From Fodinibacter sp038258215 (GTDB lineage: Bacteria > Actinomycetota > Actinomycetes > Actinomycetales > Dermatophilaceae), in contig JBBSQC010000020.1 in assembly GCA_038258215.1 (NCBI GenBank), positions 1 through 64,000 on the forward strand: 64,000 nt of DNA, read 5' to 3'. Under the pieces are notes generated by a model. It was not told the origin of the DNA, did no database searches, and was given only the letters and a program-made list of their open reading frames with translations. Below, piece after piece: positions 28,846-37,255 of this stretch. Each line of letters starts with the position of its first letter. Positions within the stretch are counted from its first letter, which is position 1. The position numbers were made by a program, and so were the translations under genes.

Positions 28846-30023
28846 TGCCCGCAGTCCCCGGGGTTGGCCTTGCAGTAGGCGTCGAGCTCACGGACGTTGG
28901 CGTTGTGCTGCTCGAGGGTCTCGGCGTACTTCGTCTCCCCGGTGATCGGGTTGACCGCGACGAAGAAGAACCAGGGGCCGTCGGCCGGGTTGGCCGCCGC
29001 CTCGATGGAGGCCTCCCCCGGGTTGCTGATCGGGCCCGGCGGCAGCCCGGGGAAGATCCTCGTGTTGTAGGGGTTGTCCGGGTCCTCCAGCTCCGCCTTG
29101 CTGGGGAAGAGAGCGCGCCGCTTGGCGCCGTAGGACACGGCCGCGTCGGACTGGAGCAGACCGTTCGTGGGGGGACCCTTGGTCTCGATGCGGTTGAGGA
29201 ACACCCTGGCGATCTTGGGGCGGTCCTCGTCGAGCTTGGCCTCGGCCTCGACGAGCGAGGCCAGGGTCAGCGTGTCCTCGCGGTCCTTGGCAGCCACCCC
29301 GGCCGAGTCGAGCACCTTCACCGCCTGGGCCACCATCGTCTTGAGCTGGGTCGTCGCGCTCGTCTTGTCCGAGAACTCGTAGGTCGACGGGAAGAGCCAC
29401 CCCTCGACGTTGCCGTCGGCCGCCGCGGGGAGACCGATGGCCTTGGTGTTCTTCGCGGCCTTCTCGTAGTCCTTGACCGGCACACCGGTCGCCTTCGAGA
29501 GCGCCGCGTAGGTCTCCGAGGCCCAGAGCCCCTCACGGACCGTGACCTGGTCGGTCACCCGGTTGTTCGGGTCGGTCAGCACCCCGAAGGCGTCCTGGCC
29601 GGTCATCTCGGAGCGCATCAGGTAGGTGCCGGACTGGATCGCGGCCGCGCTCTTCGGGTCCCCGGCGGCGGCGTCGAGGTATGCCGTGCGCGTCTTGGTC
29701 ACCCCGGCGTCCCGCAGAGTGGTGGCGATGTCCGCACCGGTGTCGCCGGCCCGGACCACCACCGAGACCTCGCCGGAACCCGGCCCCGGGAAGTCCACGT
29801 CCTCCGAGGAGCCCCTGTCGAACAGGCCGCTGACGGCCGGGGCGATGGCTGCGTAGGCGGCCCAGCCGGCGCCTCCGAGCAGCACGACCACGATGAGGAC
29901 GACCAGCCAGCGACGACCACCCCAGTCGGGCCCGCCCGGCGCGTCGCTCCTCTCGTGACGGGAGGGCGGCGGCGGGGGCTCCGGCTCGCCGAAGATCGTC
30001 CCGGTCAGGTCCTCCTGGCTCAC
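28842..30023 (-). CDS. mltG: Endolytic murein transglycosylase MltG
   Basis: This 393-residue YceG-family enzyme is expected to cut nascent peptidoglycan strands at the membrane. A cytoplasmic Pro-rich N terminus is followed by one membrane segment (about 39-62, WLVVLIVVVLLGGAGW). The catalytic region has LTLASLVEAEAKLDEDRP with the conserved Glu, LQSDAAVSYG, and YNTRIFPGLPPGPISNPG. The GTG at 30023 overlaps the ruvX stop (GTGA). The alaS-ruvX-mltG-aroE order is conserved in Actinobacteria. Confidence 0.95.
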   Translation of the reverse strand: MSQEDLTGTIFGEPEPPPPPSRHERSDAPGGPDWGGRRWLVVLIVVVLLGGAGWAAYAAIAPAVSGLFDRGSSEDVDFPGPGSGEVSVVVRAGDTGADIATTLRDAGVTKTRTAYLDAAAGDPKSAAAIQSGTYLMRSEMTGQDAFGVLTDPNNRVTDQVTVREGLWASETYAALSKATGVPVKDYEKAAKNTKAIGLPAAADGNVEGWLFPSTYEFSDKTSATTQLKTMVAQAVKVLDSAGVAAKDREDTLTLASLVEAEAKLDEDRPKIARVFLNRIETKGPPTNGLLQSDAAVSYGAKRRALFPSKAELEDPDNPYNTRIFPGLPPGPISNPGEASIEAAANPADGPWFFFVAVNPITGETKYAETLEQHNANVRELDAYCKANPGDCGQ

Positions 30024-30553
30024 GCCTTCGTACCCTTCGTCCGCGGCTTGCGCCGTCCTGGTCTGACTCGCTCCCCCGCGGGGGAGCCGGTCGTGCGCTC
30101 GGCGTCGAGCGCGACCTGGAGGATGAGCACCGCCGCGGCCTGGTCGACCACGGCGCGCTGGCGCCTCCCGGAGACACCACTGTCCCGGAGCATGCGGTGC
30201 GCGTCGACACTGGTCAAGCGCTCGTCGATGAGTCGCACCTGGACCGGCGCGACACGCGCCGCAACGAGGGAAGCATACGTGCGGGCCCGTGCCGCGGCCG
30301 AGCCCTCGACCCCGGAGAGCGAACGAGGCAGTCCGACGAGCACCGCGATCGCGCCGCGCGACTCCACCAGCTCGGCGAGCTCGTCGAGGTCGGGGTCCCC
30401 CGCGGCAGGCTCTGCGTCAGGGTCCCGGGCGAGGGTGCGAAGCGGCGTGGCGAGGATGCCGTCGGGGTCGCTGCTGGCCAGCCCCACCCGCACGGTGCCG
30501 ACGTCGACACCGATCCGCACACCACGCTCGCCCATGCCCGCGGACCCGGGCAT
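30020..30553 (-). CDS. ruvX: YqgF/RuvX RNase H-like nuclease
   Basis: A 177-residue protein of the YqgF family, annotated as Holliday junction resolvase and in some bacteria linked to 16S rRNA 5' end processing. RNase H-fold motifs are VRIGVDVGTVRVGLASSDPD at the start, AVLVGLPRSLSG in the middle, and LIDERLTSVDAHRML with conserved acidic residues. The ATG at 30553 overlaps the alaS stop (TGATG); an upstream start at 30580 would lie within alaS. The C terminus is Arg/Lys-rich. Confidence 0.92.
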   Translation of the reverse strand: MPGSAGMGERGVRIGVDVGTVRVGLASSDPDGILATPLRTLARDPDAEPAAGDPDLDELAELVESRGAIAVLVGLPRSLSGVEGSAAARARTYASLVAARVAPVQVRLIDERLTSVDAHRMLRDSGVSGRRQRAVVDQAAAVLILQVALDAERTTGSPAGERVRPGRRKPRTKGTKA

Positions 30554-33243
30554 CAGCCGGCGATCTCCCCGAGGCGCCACTCCAGCGCCGCCAGCGCGTC
30601 AGCGACCTTGGTGGGGTCCTGCCCCCCACCCTGGGCGAGGTCGTCCTTGCCGCCACCACCGCCGCCGAGGGCACCGGCCGCCACCCGCACCAGGTCACCG
30701 GCCTGGATGCCGAGCCCGCGCGCCCGGTCGTTCGTGGCGACGACCACGACAGGTCGGCCCTTGGCGACCCCCGCGATCGCGACCACGGTCGGACGCTCGT
30801 CACCGAGCCGGCCGCGCAGGTCCAGGACCATGGTGCGGAGGTCGTCCGCACCCGCCTCGTGTGCGTCGTGGCCGAGGAACGTCACCCCGCCCACGTCCCG
30901 GGCCCGGTCGGTGAGGCGTCCCGCCGACGCCTGGACCTGCTCCCGGCGCACGCGCTCGAGCTCGCGTTCGGCGTCTCGGAGCCGCGACACCATGGCCGAC
31001 ACCCGATCGGCGAGGTCTGCGGGCCGGGCGCCCACGATGCCGCTGAGCTCGGCGACGATCGCGCGCTCCCGGGCGAGGAAGCGCAGTGCGTCCATCCCGA
31101 CGAAGGCCTCGACCCGACGCACCCCCGACCCCACCGAGGACTCACCCGTGACGGTGATGGCCCCCACCTGGCTGGAGTGCTGCACGTGCGTGCCACCACA
31201 CAGCTCGCGGCTCCACGGCCCGCCGATCTCGACGACCCGCACGTCCTCGCCGTAGGTCTCGCCGAACAGCGCCAGGGCGCCGATCTCGCGGGCCTGCGGC
31301 AGCGGCATCAGCGTGGCCGACACAGGGAGGTCACGGCGCACGGCGAGGTTGGCGACCTCCTCGATCTCGCTGCGGGTCTCGGGCGAGAGACCGGAGCTCC
31401 AGGCGAAGTCGAGCCGAAGGTAGCCGGGCTTGTTGTAGGACCCGGACTGGAGCGCCGAGGGGCCGAGCACCTGGCGGAGGGCGGCGTGCACGACGTGCGT
31501 TCCGGAGTGGGCCTGGCACGCGGACAGCCGCCATTCGGGGTCGACCTCGGCCAGCACGCTCGACCCCGTGCGCACCGGTCCGGTGAGGACCTCGACGGTG
31601 TGCGCGATGAGCCCCTTCACCGGGCGCTGCACGTCGACGACGGACAGGTGAGCGCCGTCGGCGCTGATCACCCCCTCGTCTGCGACCTGGCCACCGGACT
31701 CCGCGTAGAACGGCGTCCGGTCGAGCACGACCTGCCCGCCCTGGCCGGGCTCGATCTCCTCGACCGAGCGGCCGTCGACGACGAGCCCGACGACGCGGGC
31801 CTCGCTGGTGAGCTCCTCGTAGGCTCGGAAGTCCGTGGCGCCCAGGGTGCGCAGGTCCCGCCAGACCTCGGTGTCGGCGTGCCCGGACTTCTTGGACTTC
31901 GCGTCCGCCTTGGCGCGCTCGCGCTGCTCCTTCATCAACCGCGTGAAGCCGTCCCGGTCGACCTGGAGCCCCTGCTCGGAGGCCATCTCGAGGGTCAGGT
32001 CGATCGGGAAGCCGTAGGTGTCGTGCAGCTGGAAGGCCTCGTCGCCCGCGAGCACGGTGCCACCCGACTCCTTGGTGCGCGCGACCGCCGTGTCGAGGAT
32101 CGTCGTGCCGGACGTCAGGGTGCGGCGGAAGGCCTCCTCCTCGCCGTAGGCGATCTGGGCGATCCGGTCGAACCCGGCCCCGAGCTCCGGGTAGGACTGC
32201 TGCATCCGCTCCAGCGACACGGGCAGCAGGTGCGGCAGGCAGGGCTCCTCGAAGCCGAGCAGGCGCATCGAGCGCACGGCACGGCGCAGCATCCGCCGCA
32301 GCACGTAGCCGCGCCCCTCGTTGCCCGGTGTCACGCCGTCGCCGATGAGCATGAGCGAGGACCGCACGTGGTCGGCCACGACCCGCAGGCGCACGTCGTC
32401 GGGGTGGCTGGAGCCCGCCGAGTGGCCGGACTTCTCGCCGTAGCGCTTGCCCGTCATCTCGGCCGCCTGGGCGAGCACCGGGTAGACCTCGTCGATCTCG
32501 TAGAGGTTGTCGACGCCCTGGAGTATGGAGGCCATCCGCTCCAGCCCCATGCCGGTGTCGATGTTCCGCTTCGGGAGCGGCCCGGAGATGTCGAAGTCGA
32601 CCTTGCTCCTGACCTCGGAGAGTGCCTCCTGCATGAACACGAGGTTCCACACCTCCATGAAGCGGTCCTCGTCGACCTCCGGCCCGCCGTCCTCGCCGTA
32701 GTCGGCGCCGCGGTCGACGAAGATCTCCGAGCAGGGGCCACCGGGCCCGGGAACTCCCATGTGCCAGTAGTTGTCGGCCTTGCCGCGCCGCACGATCCGC
32801 TCCGCAGGAATGCTGGTGAGCTCGGCCCACAGGCCCGCGGCCTCGTCGTCGTCCTCGTAGACCGTGGCCCACAGCCGGTCGGCGTCGACGCCGTAGCCAC
32901 CGGAGGCCTGCGAGGTCGTCAGGAGGTCCCAGGCGAGCTGGATCGCGCCCTCCTTGAAGTAGTCGCCGAAGGAGAAGTTGCCGTTCATCTGGAAGAACGT
33001 CCCGTGCCGCGAGGTCTTGCCGACCTCCTCGATGTCCTGGGTGCGCACGCACTTCTGCACGCTCGTGGCCCGGTCCCAGGTCGGGGTCTGCTGCCCCGAG
33101 AAGTAGGGCTTGAAGGGCACCATCCCCGCGTTGACGAACAGCAGGTTCGGGTCGTCGTGGATGAGTGGCGCGGAGGGGACGACGGTGTGGCCGTTCTCTT
33201 CGAAGAAGGCCAGCCAGCGGCGCCGGATCTCAGCGGTTTCCAT
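30553..33243 (-). CDS. alaS: Alanyl-tRNA synthetase
   Basis: This 896-residue class II synthetase charges tRNA-Ala. The catalytic core starts ETAEIRRRWLAFFEENGHTV, with SAPLIHDDPNLLFVNAGMVP. The editing domain has the zinc motif HSGTHVVHAALRQVLG and the later CGGTHVQHSSQVG. The C-terminal C-Ala domain ends the protein with ALGGGGGGKDDLAQGGGQDP. Length is normal. ATG at 33243. It probably heads the alaS-ruvX-mltG-aroE transcript. Confidence 0.97.
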   Translation of the reverse strand: METAEIRRRWLAFFEENGHTVVPSAPLIHDDPNLLFVNAGMVPFKPYFSGQQTPTWDRATSVQKCVRTQDIEEVGKTSRHGTFFQMNGNFSFGDYFKEGAIQLAWDLLTTSQASGGYGVDADRLWATVYEDDDEAAGLWAELTSIPAERIVRRGKADNYWHMGVPGPGGPCSEIFVDRGADYGEDGGPEVDEDRFMEVWNLVFMQEALSEVRSKVDFDISGPLPKRNIDTGMGLERMASILQGVDNLYEIDEVYPVLAQAAEMTGKRYGEKSGHSAGSSHPDDVRLRVVADHVRSSLMLIGDGVTPGNEGRGYVLRRMLRRAVRSMRLLGFEEPCLPHLLPVSLERMQQSYPELGAGFDRIAQIAYGEEEAFRRTLTSGTTILDTAVARTKESGGTVLAGDEAFQLHDTYGFPIDLTLEMASEQGLQVDRDGFTRLMKEQRERAKADAKSKKSGHADTEVWRDLRTLGATDFRAYEELTSEARVVGLVVDGRSVEEIEPGQGGQVVLDRTPFYAESGGQVADEGVISADGAHLSVVDVQRPVKGLIAHTVEVLTGPVRTGSSVLAEVDPEWRLSACQAHSGTHVVHAALRQVLGPSALQSGSYNKPGYLRLDFAWSSGLSPETRSEIEEVANLAVRRDLPVSATLMPLPQAREIGALALFGETYGEDVRVVEIGGPWSRELCGGTHVQHSSQVGAITVTGESSVGSGVRRVEAFVGMDALRFLARERAIVAELSGIVGARPADLADRVSAMVSRLRDAERELERVRREQVQASAGRLTDRARDVGGVTFLGHDAHEAGADDLRTMVLDLRGRLGDERPTVVAIAGVAKGRPVVVVATNDRARGLGIQAGDLVRVAAGALGGGGGGKDDLAQGGGQDPTKVADALAALEWRLGEIAG

Positions 33244-33346
33244 GTGGTGTCAGTCCTTGGGTCTTGCCGTGCACGGGCACGCGACATCGTATGCCGTGCC
33301 GCACGGGAGGATGGTCGGGCGAGGTGGGGCGAGGGGCTCGGGGGCC

Positions 33347-33703
33347 CTACGGAGCTCGGTCGCCGCTGGGGTCCAGGAGCAGTGCGCGGGCCTCGTCCGG
33401 TGTCAGGGACCGCCCCGGGTCCTCGGCACCGAGGTGGGCGGCGGCGCGCCGCACGGCGGGGTCCTTGTCCCACCCGGCCTCGACGTCGAGGTCCGGACGC
33501 AGCGGGTCGGGTCCGTGGCGCGGTGCGCGGCCCGTCGCGTCGGCGAGCACGGCGACCTCGACGGCCTCGCGCAGCTCGGCCTCCCGTCGTGTGGAGGCCT
33601 CACGGACCGTCGCGACGAACCGCCGGGTGGCCGGCATCCGCCACAGGCCGTAGCCGAGCCCGGCGGCGGCGGCGACGAGCAGCACGGTGGTGCGGGCCCT
33701 CAC
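33347..33703 (-). CDS. Small membrane-anchored protein (DUF6167-like)
   Basis: A 118-residue protein with one N-terminal hydrophobic segment (about residues 5-21, TTVLLVAAAAGLGYGLW) followed by a basic, helical stretch and an acidic, soluble C-terminal part. A protein of this kind follows the DUF948 gene in many actinobacteria; from memory it is called DUF6167, but function is unknown. GTG at 33703 overlaps the DUF948 stop (GTGA), so the two are coupled. Confidence 0.75.
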   Translation of the reverse strand: MRARTTVLLVAAAAGLGYGLWRMPATRRFVATVREASTRREAELREAVEVAVLADATGRAPRHGPDPLRPDLDVEAGWDKDPAVRRAAAHLGAEDPGRSLTPDEARALLLDPSGDRAP

Positions 33704-34068
33704 GAGCCCTCTCCCTTGCGCAGCCCGGAGACCGCGACGCGCACGCCATAGCTGAAGGCCGCGACCTTGATCATCGGTGAGCCGAGGGTCGCGGCGAAGA
33801 CCGAGGTCAGCGCGGAGGCGTTGGTCGTCATCGTCGTCACCGAGCTCGTGATGCTGTCGACCCGCGTGAGCTGGTCGTTGGTGAGGCTCACGGTGTCGGT
33901 GAGGCCCTTGAGCGTGGGCTGGACGTTGTCGGTGGTCGTGCGCAGGCTCTCGCGCGTCTCGTCGAGGATGCTGCCCGCCTTGCCGAGCAGGCCGGCCAGT
34001 CGGACCACGAGGTAGGCGAAGGCCACTGCCGCGACCAGTGCTGCGATCCCGCCGAGCGTCACCGTCAT
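33700..34068 (-). CDS. DUF948 membrane protein
   Basis: A 122-residue protein with one N-terminal membrane segment (GGIAALVAAVAFAYLVVRLA) and a following coiled-coil-like region rich in Thr/Ser/Asp (DETRESLRTTTDNVQPTLKG). This is the DUF948 pattern, typical of general-stress-like small membrane proteins placed between rarA and alaS in Actinobacteria. Function unknown. The ATG at 34068 lies 24 bp past the long hairpin that separates it from rarA. Confidence 0.85.
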   Translation of the reverse strand: MTVTLGGIAALVAAVAFAYLVVRLAGLLGKAGSILDETRESLRTTTDNVQPTLKGLTDTVSLTNDQLTRVDSITSSVTTMTTNASALTSVFAATLGSPMIKVAAFSYGVRVAVSGLRKGEGS

Positions 34069-34092
34069 GGCGGGGAGCCTATCCCCCGGTCG

Positions 34093-34142
34093 GCCTCGAG
34101 TGCGGAAGTGGTTGCCAGGGCGACCACCTCCGCACTCGAGGC
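34093..34142 (-). terminator. 20-bp stem hairpin downstream of rarA
   Basis: Arms at 34093-34112 and 34123-34142 pair at 19 of 20 positions around a 10-nt loop. The odd pair (A107/C128 in the hundreds) becomes a G-U wobble only in minus-strand RNA, so the stem is complete in the rarA transcript. It starts 10 bp after the rarA stop. There is no U tract. Intrinsic-type termination without a U run is the likely role. Confidence 0.65.
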
Positions 34143-34152
34143 AGGCAGGGGC

Positions 34153-35538
34153 TCAGCGGCCGAGCCGCTCGCGGATCCACCGCCAGCGCTCCTGGAGGCG
34201 CGCCTCGAACCCGCGGTCGGTCGGCCGGTAGTAGTCCGCGGTGCCCTGGAGGTCGTCGGGCAGGTACTGCTGGCGGGCCACGGCATCGGGCTCGTCGTGG
34301 GCGTAGACGTAGCCCTTCCCATGACCGAGCTTCGCGGCCCCCACGTAGCCACTTCCGCGCAGGTGCGGCGGCACCTGGCCACCCTTGCCCGCCCGCACGT
34401 CGGCGATCGCCTCGTTGATGCCGGTGTAGGCGGCGTTGGACTTGGGCGCCATCGCGTTGTGGACCACCGCCTGGGCGAGGATGATCCGGGCCTCGGGCAT
34501 GCCGATCTGGGCGACCGCGTGCATCGCGGCGACCGCGGTCTGCAGGGCGGTGGGGTCGCCCATCCCGACGTCCTCCGAGGCGGCGATGACGATGCGGCGA
34601 GCGACGAACCGGGGGTCCTCCCCCGCCTCGAGCATCCGGGCCAGGTAGTGCAGCGAGGCGTCCACATCGGAGCCGCGCATCGACTTGATGAGGGCCGACG
34701 CCACGTCGTAGTGCTGGTCCCCCGTGCGGTCGTAGCGCACGGCGGCGTGCGACACGGCCTGCTCGGTGTGGGCGAGCGTGATCGGCAACGGGTCGGGCCG
34801 GGGCGCGCCGGGCGTCAGGTCGTCCTCCGCGACACCGGCCGCCGCCTCGAGGAAGGTCAGCGCCCGGCGGGCGTCCCCACCGGCCAGCCGCACGAGGTGC
34901 TCCCGGGCGTCATCGGGCAGCACGTGCGCCCCGGCGAGCCCGCGATCGTCGGCCACGGCTGAGGCCAGGACGTCCGCGACCTCCTCGTCGGTGAGCGGCT
35001 GGAGGGTGATCAGCATCGAGCGGGAGAGCAGCGGCGCGATGACCGAGAACGACGGGTTCTCGGTGGTCGCCGCCACGAGCACGACCTGGCGGTTCTCGAC
35101 CCCCGGGAGCAGGGCATCCTGCTGGGCCTTGCTGAAGCGGTGGATCTCGTCGAGGAAGAGCACCGTCTGCCGGCCGTACATGTCGCGGGCGCGGTTGGCC
35201 TGCTCCATCACGGCGCGCACGTCCTTGACGCCCGCCGTCACGGCCGACAGCTGGACGAACTCGCGGTCGGCGGCGGTCGCGGCGAGGTGCGCGAGGGTGG
35301 TCTTGCCCGTGCCGGGAGGCCCCCAGAGGATCGCCGACAGCGGCCCGGCGGCACCCCCACCACCCGCGATCAGCCGACGCAGGGGGCTCCCCGGGCGCAG
35401 CACGTCGCCCTGCCCGCGCACCTCCTCCACCGACCTCGGGCGCATCCGCACCGCCAGCGGAGGCAGCAGTCCGCCACCGCCCGCGTCCTGGCGCTGCCCG
35501 GCTGCGGCGCCGAAGAGGTCGGTCCCGTCCTGGCTCAC
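34153..35538 (-). CDS. rarA: Replication-associated recombination protein A (MgsA/WRNIP1 AAA+ ATPase)
   Basis: This 461-residue clamp-loader-like AAA+ ATPase acts at stalled replication forks. Walker A is GPPGTGKTTLAHLAA (about 70-84), Walker B is VLFLDEIHRFSKAQQD, sensor 1 is VVLVAATTENPSFSV. The C-terminal helical tetramerisation region includes DPTALQTAVAAMHAVAQIGM and SNAAYTGINEAIADVRAG. GTG start at 35538. In mycobacteria the gene lies between aspS and alaS; here about 6.4 kb of accessory genes has been placed between rarA and aspS. Confidence 0.95.
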   Translation of the reverse strand: MSQDGTDLFGAAAGQRQDAGGGGLLPPLAVRMRPRSVEEVRGQGDVLRPGSPLRRLIAGGGGAAGPLSAILWGPPGTGKTTLAHLAATAADREFVQLSAVTAGVKDVRAVMEQANRARDMYGRQTVLFLDEIHRFSKAQQDALLPGVENRQVVLVAATTENPSFSVIAPLLSRSMLITLQPLTDEEVADVLASAVADDRGLAGAHVLPDDAREHLVRLAGGDARRALTFLEAAAGVAEDDLTPGAPRPDPLPITLAHTEQAVSHAAVRYDRTGDQHYDVASALIKSMRGSDVDASLHYLARMLEAGEDPRFVARRIVIAASEDVGMGDPTALQTAVAAMHAVAQIGMPEARIILAQAVVHNAMAPKSNAAYTGINEAIADVRAGKGGQVPPHLRGSGYVGAAKLGHGKGYVYAHDEPDAVARQQYLPDDLQGTADYYRPTDRGFEARLQERWRWIRERLGR

Positions 35539-35669
35539 CCCGAGAGGCTATCCGGGCCAGCCGTCACTCCAGCACGACGCGAGCAGGCCGCTCGAGATGC
35601 CGACCCGTGGCACCTCCCCTAGTTTGGCGGGGCGACGGGAGACACCCGAGCGCAGAGAAGGAGACAGCG

Positions 35670-37193
35670 GTGCGAAAGTCACTGGTCACGGCACTGGGGC
35701 TCGCGGTGGGGGTGGGCCTGTTGACGCCCGCTCCGGCGAGCGCCATCGACTCGGTCAACAGCGGCAAGCTGCGAGGGGCCGTCACGGTCAACGGCATCCT
35801 CCAGCACGAGCGCGAGCTCCAACGCATCGCGGACCGCAACGAGGGCACCCGCGCATCCGGCACCCCGGGCTACGACGAGTCGGTGCGCTACGTCATCAAG
35901 CGCCTGCGGGCGGCCGGGTACCACACCCGGCGCCAGGCCTTCCCCTTCGACTTCTACCGTGAGCTCGCGCCGGCCCAGGTCTCGACATTGACACCGACCG
36001 CTGCCGATCTCGAGAGCGAGACGTTCACCTACTCCGGCGACGGCGACGTCACCGGGACCGTCGTGTCGATCGACGTCACGGTGCCGGCACCCGCGGCCCC
36101 CGGCAGCACGTCCGGGTGCGAGGCATCCGACTTCCCGGCCGCGCCGACCGAGGACGCGATCGCCCTCATCCAGCGCGGCACGTGCAACTTCAGCGACAAG
36201 GTCGGCAACGCCGAGGCCGCCGGCTACGACGCCGTCCTGATCTTCAACGAGGGCCAGCCCGGCCGTACCGACCTGTTCTCCGGCACCCTCGGCGCTCCCT
36301 ACGCCGTCCCCGTCGTCGGCCTCTCCTACGACGATGGTGCCGGCATCTACGGGCAGAGCCAGCAGGGTGCGGTCACGGCCCGCGTCGCGACCTCCACCGA
36401 GAGCGAGCAGCGCACCACCTACAACGTCATCGCCACCTCGCCGAAGGGCAAGAAGGACGAGAACGTCGTCGTCGGCGCCCACCTCGACTCCGTCATCGAG
36501 GGGCCGGGCATCAACGACAACGGCAGCGGCACCTCGACGATCCTGGAGATCGCCGAGGAGATGGCCCGGCTGAAGCAGACCAAGCACCTCCAGCGCCAGC
36601 TGACCTTCGCCTTCTGGGGCGCCGAGGAGCTGGGCCTGCTGGGCTCGGAGCACTACGTCGCGACCCTCGGGCCGAAGCAGCTCGAGCGCACCTACGCCAA
36701 CCTCAACTTCGACATGGTGGGGTCCCCGAACTACGGCCGGTTCGTCTACGACGGCGACGGGTCGGACACCGCGCTCGCCGGTCCCCCCGGATCGGGCGCC
36801 ATCGAGAAGATCTTCACCGACTACTTCGCCAGCCAGGGTCTGGCCTCCGCGCCCACCGAGTTCAGCGGTCGCTCCGACTACGGCCCGTTCATCGAGCAGG
36901 GCATCCCGGCGGGCGGGCTCTTCACCGGCGCCGAGGGCATCAAGACCGACGTGGAGGCCGCGCTCTTCGGCGGGACGGCGGGCGTCGCGTACGACTCCTG
37001 CTACCACCAGGCGTGCGACACCCTGAACAACCTCAGCCTGGACGCCCTCAGTGAGATGGGGGATGCCGCGGCGCACGCCGTGTTCGTCCTGGGCCGGTCC
37101 AAGACGGGGTTCTACCCGGACGGGAGCGTCGCCCCCCGGGACAGCGCGTCGCGGGCACCCGCCCCGGCGCCGCAGGACTCCTCGGCTCGCTGA
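35670..37193 (+). CDS. Secreted M28-family metallopeptidase with PA domain
   Basis: This 507-residue exported aminopeptidase-like enzyme has a signal peptide ending in ASA (about residue 25). A protease-associated domain lies near 130-230 (AIALIQRGTCNFSDKVGN). The M28 zinc ligands are all present: H271 in GAHLDS, D283 in INDNGSG, E319/E320 in WGAEELGLLG, D348 in NFDMVG and H446 in CYHQACD. The C-terminal tail is Ala/Pro-rich and probably unstructured. GTG at 35670 follows AGAAGGAGACAGCG, which fixes the start. Plus strand, divergent from rarA. Confidence 0.93.
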   Translation: MRKSLVTALGLAVGVGLLTPAPASAIDSVNSGKLRGAVTVNGILQHERELQRIADRNEGTRASGTPGYDESVRYVIKRLRAAGYHTRRQAFPFDFYRELAPAQVSTLTPTAADLESETFTYSGDGDVTGTVVSIDVTVPAPAAPGSTSGCEASDFPAAPTEDAIALIQRGTCNFSDKVGNAEAAGYDAVLIFNEGQPGRTDLFSGTLGAPYAVPVVGLSYDDGAGIYGQSQQGAVTARVATSTESEQRTTYNVIATSPKGKKDENVVVGAHLDSVIEGPGINDNGSGTSTILEIAEEMARLKQTKHLQRQLTFAFWGAEELGLLGSEHYVATLGPKQLERTYANLNFDMVGSPNYGRFVYDGDGSDTALAGPPGSGAIEKIFTDYFASQGLASAPTEFSGRSDYGPFIEQGIPAGGLFTGAEGIKTDVEAALFGGTAGVAYDSCYHQACDTLNNLSLDALSEMGDAAAHAVFVLGRSKTGFYPDGSVAPRDSASRAPAPAPQDSSAR

Positions 37194-37214
37194 GCCGACA
37201 CCCCGAGCGAGAGA

Positions 37215-37243
37215 CGCCGCCCCGCCACCACGGCGGGGCGGCG
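37215..37243. terminator. GC-rich terminator between convergent genes
   Basis: A perfect 12-bp stem, CGCCGCCCCGCC (37215-37226) with its complement at 37232-37243 and a 5-nt loop, fills the 62-bp gap between the plus-strand M28 peptidase gene and the minus-strand coiled-coil gene. It is symmetrical and can serve both transcripts. No U tract. Confidence 0.65.
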
Positions 37244-37255
37244 CGGGTTCCGACC

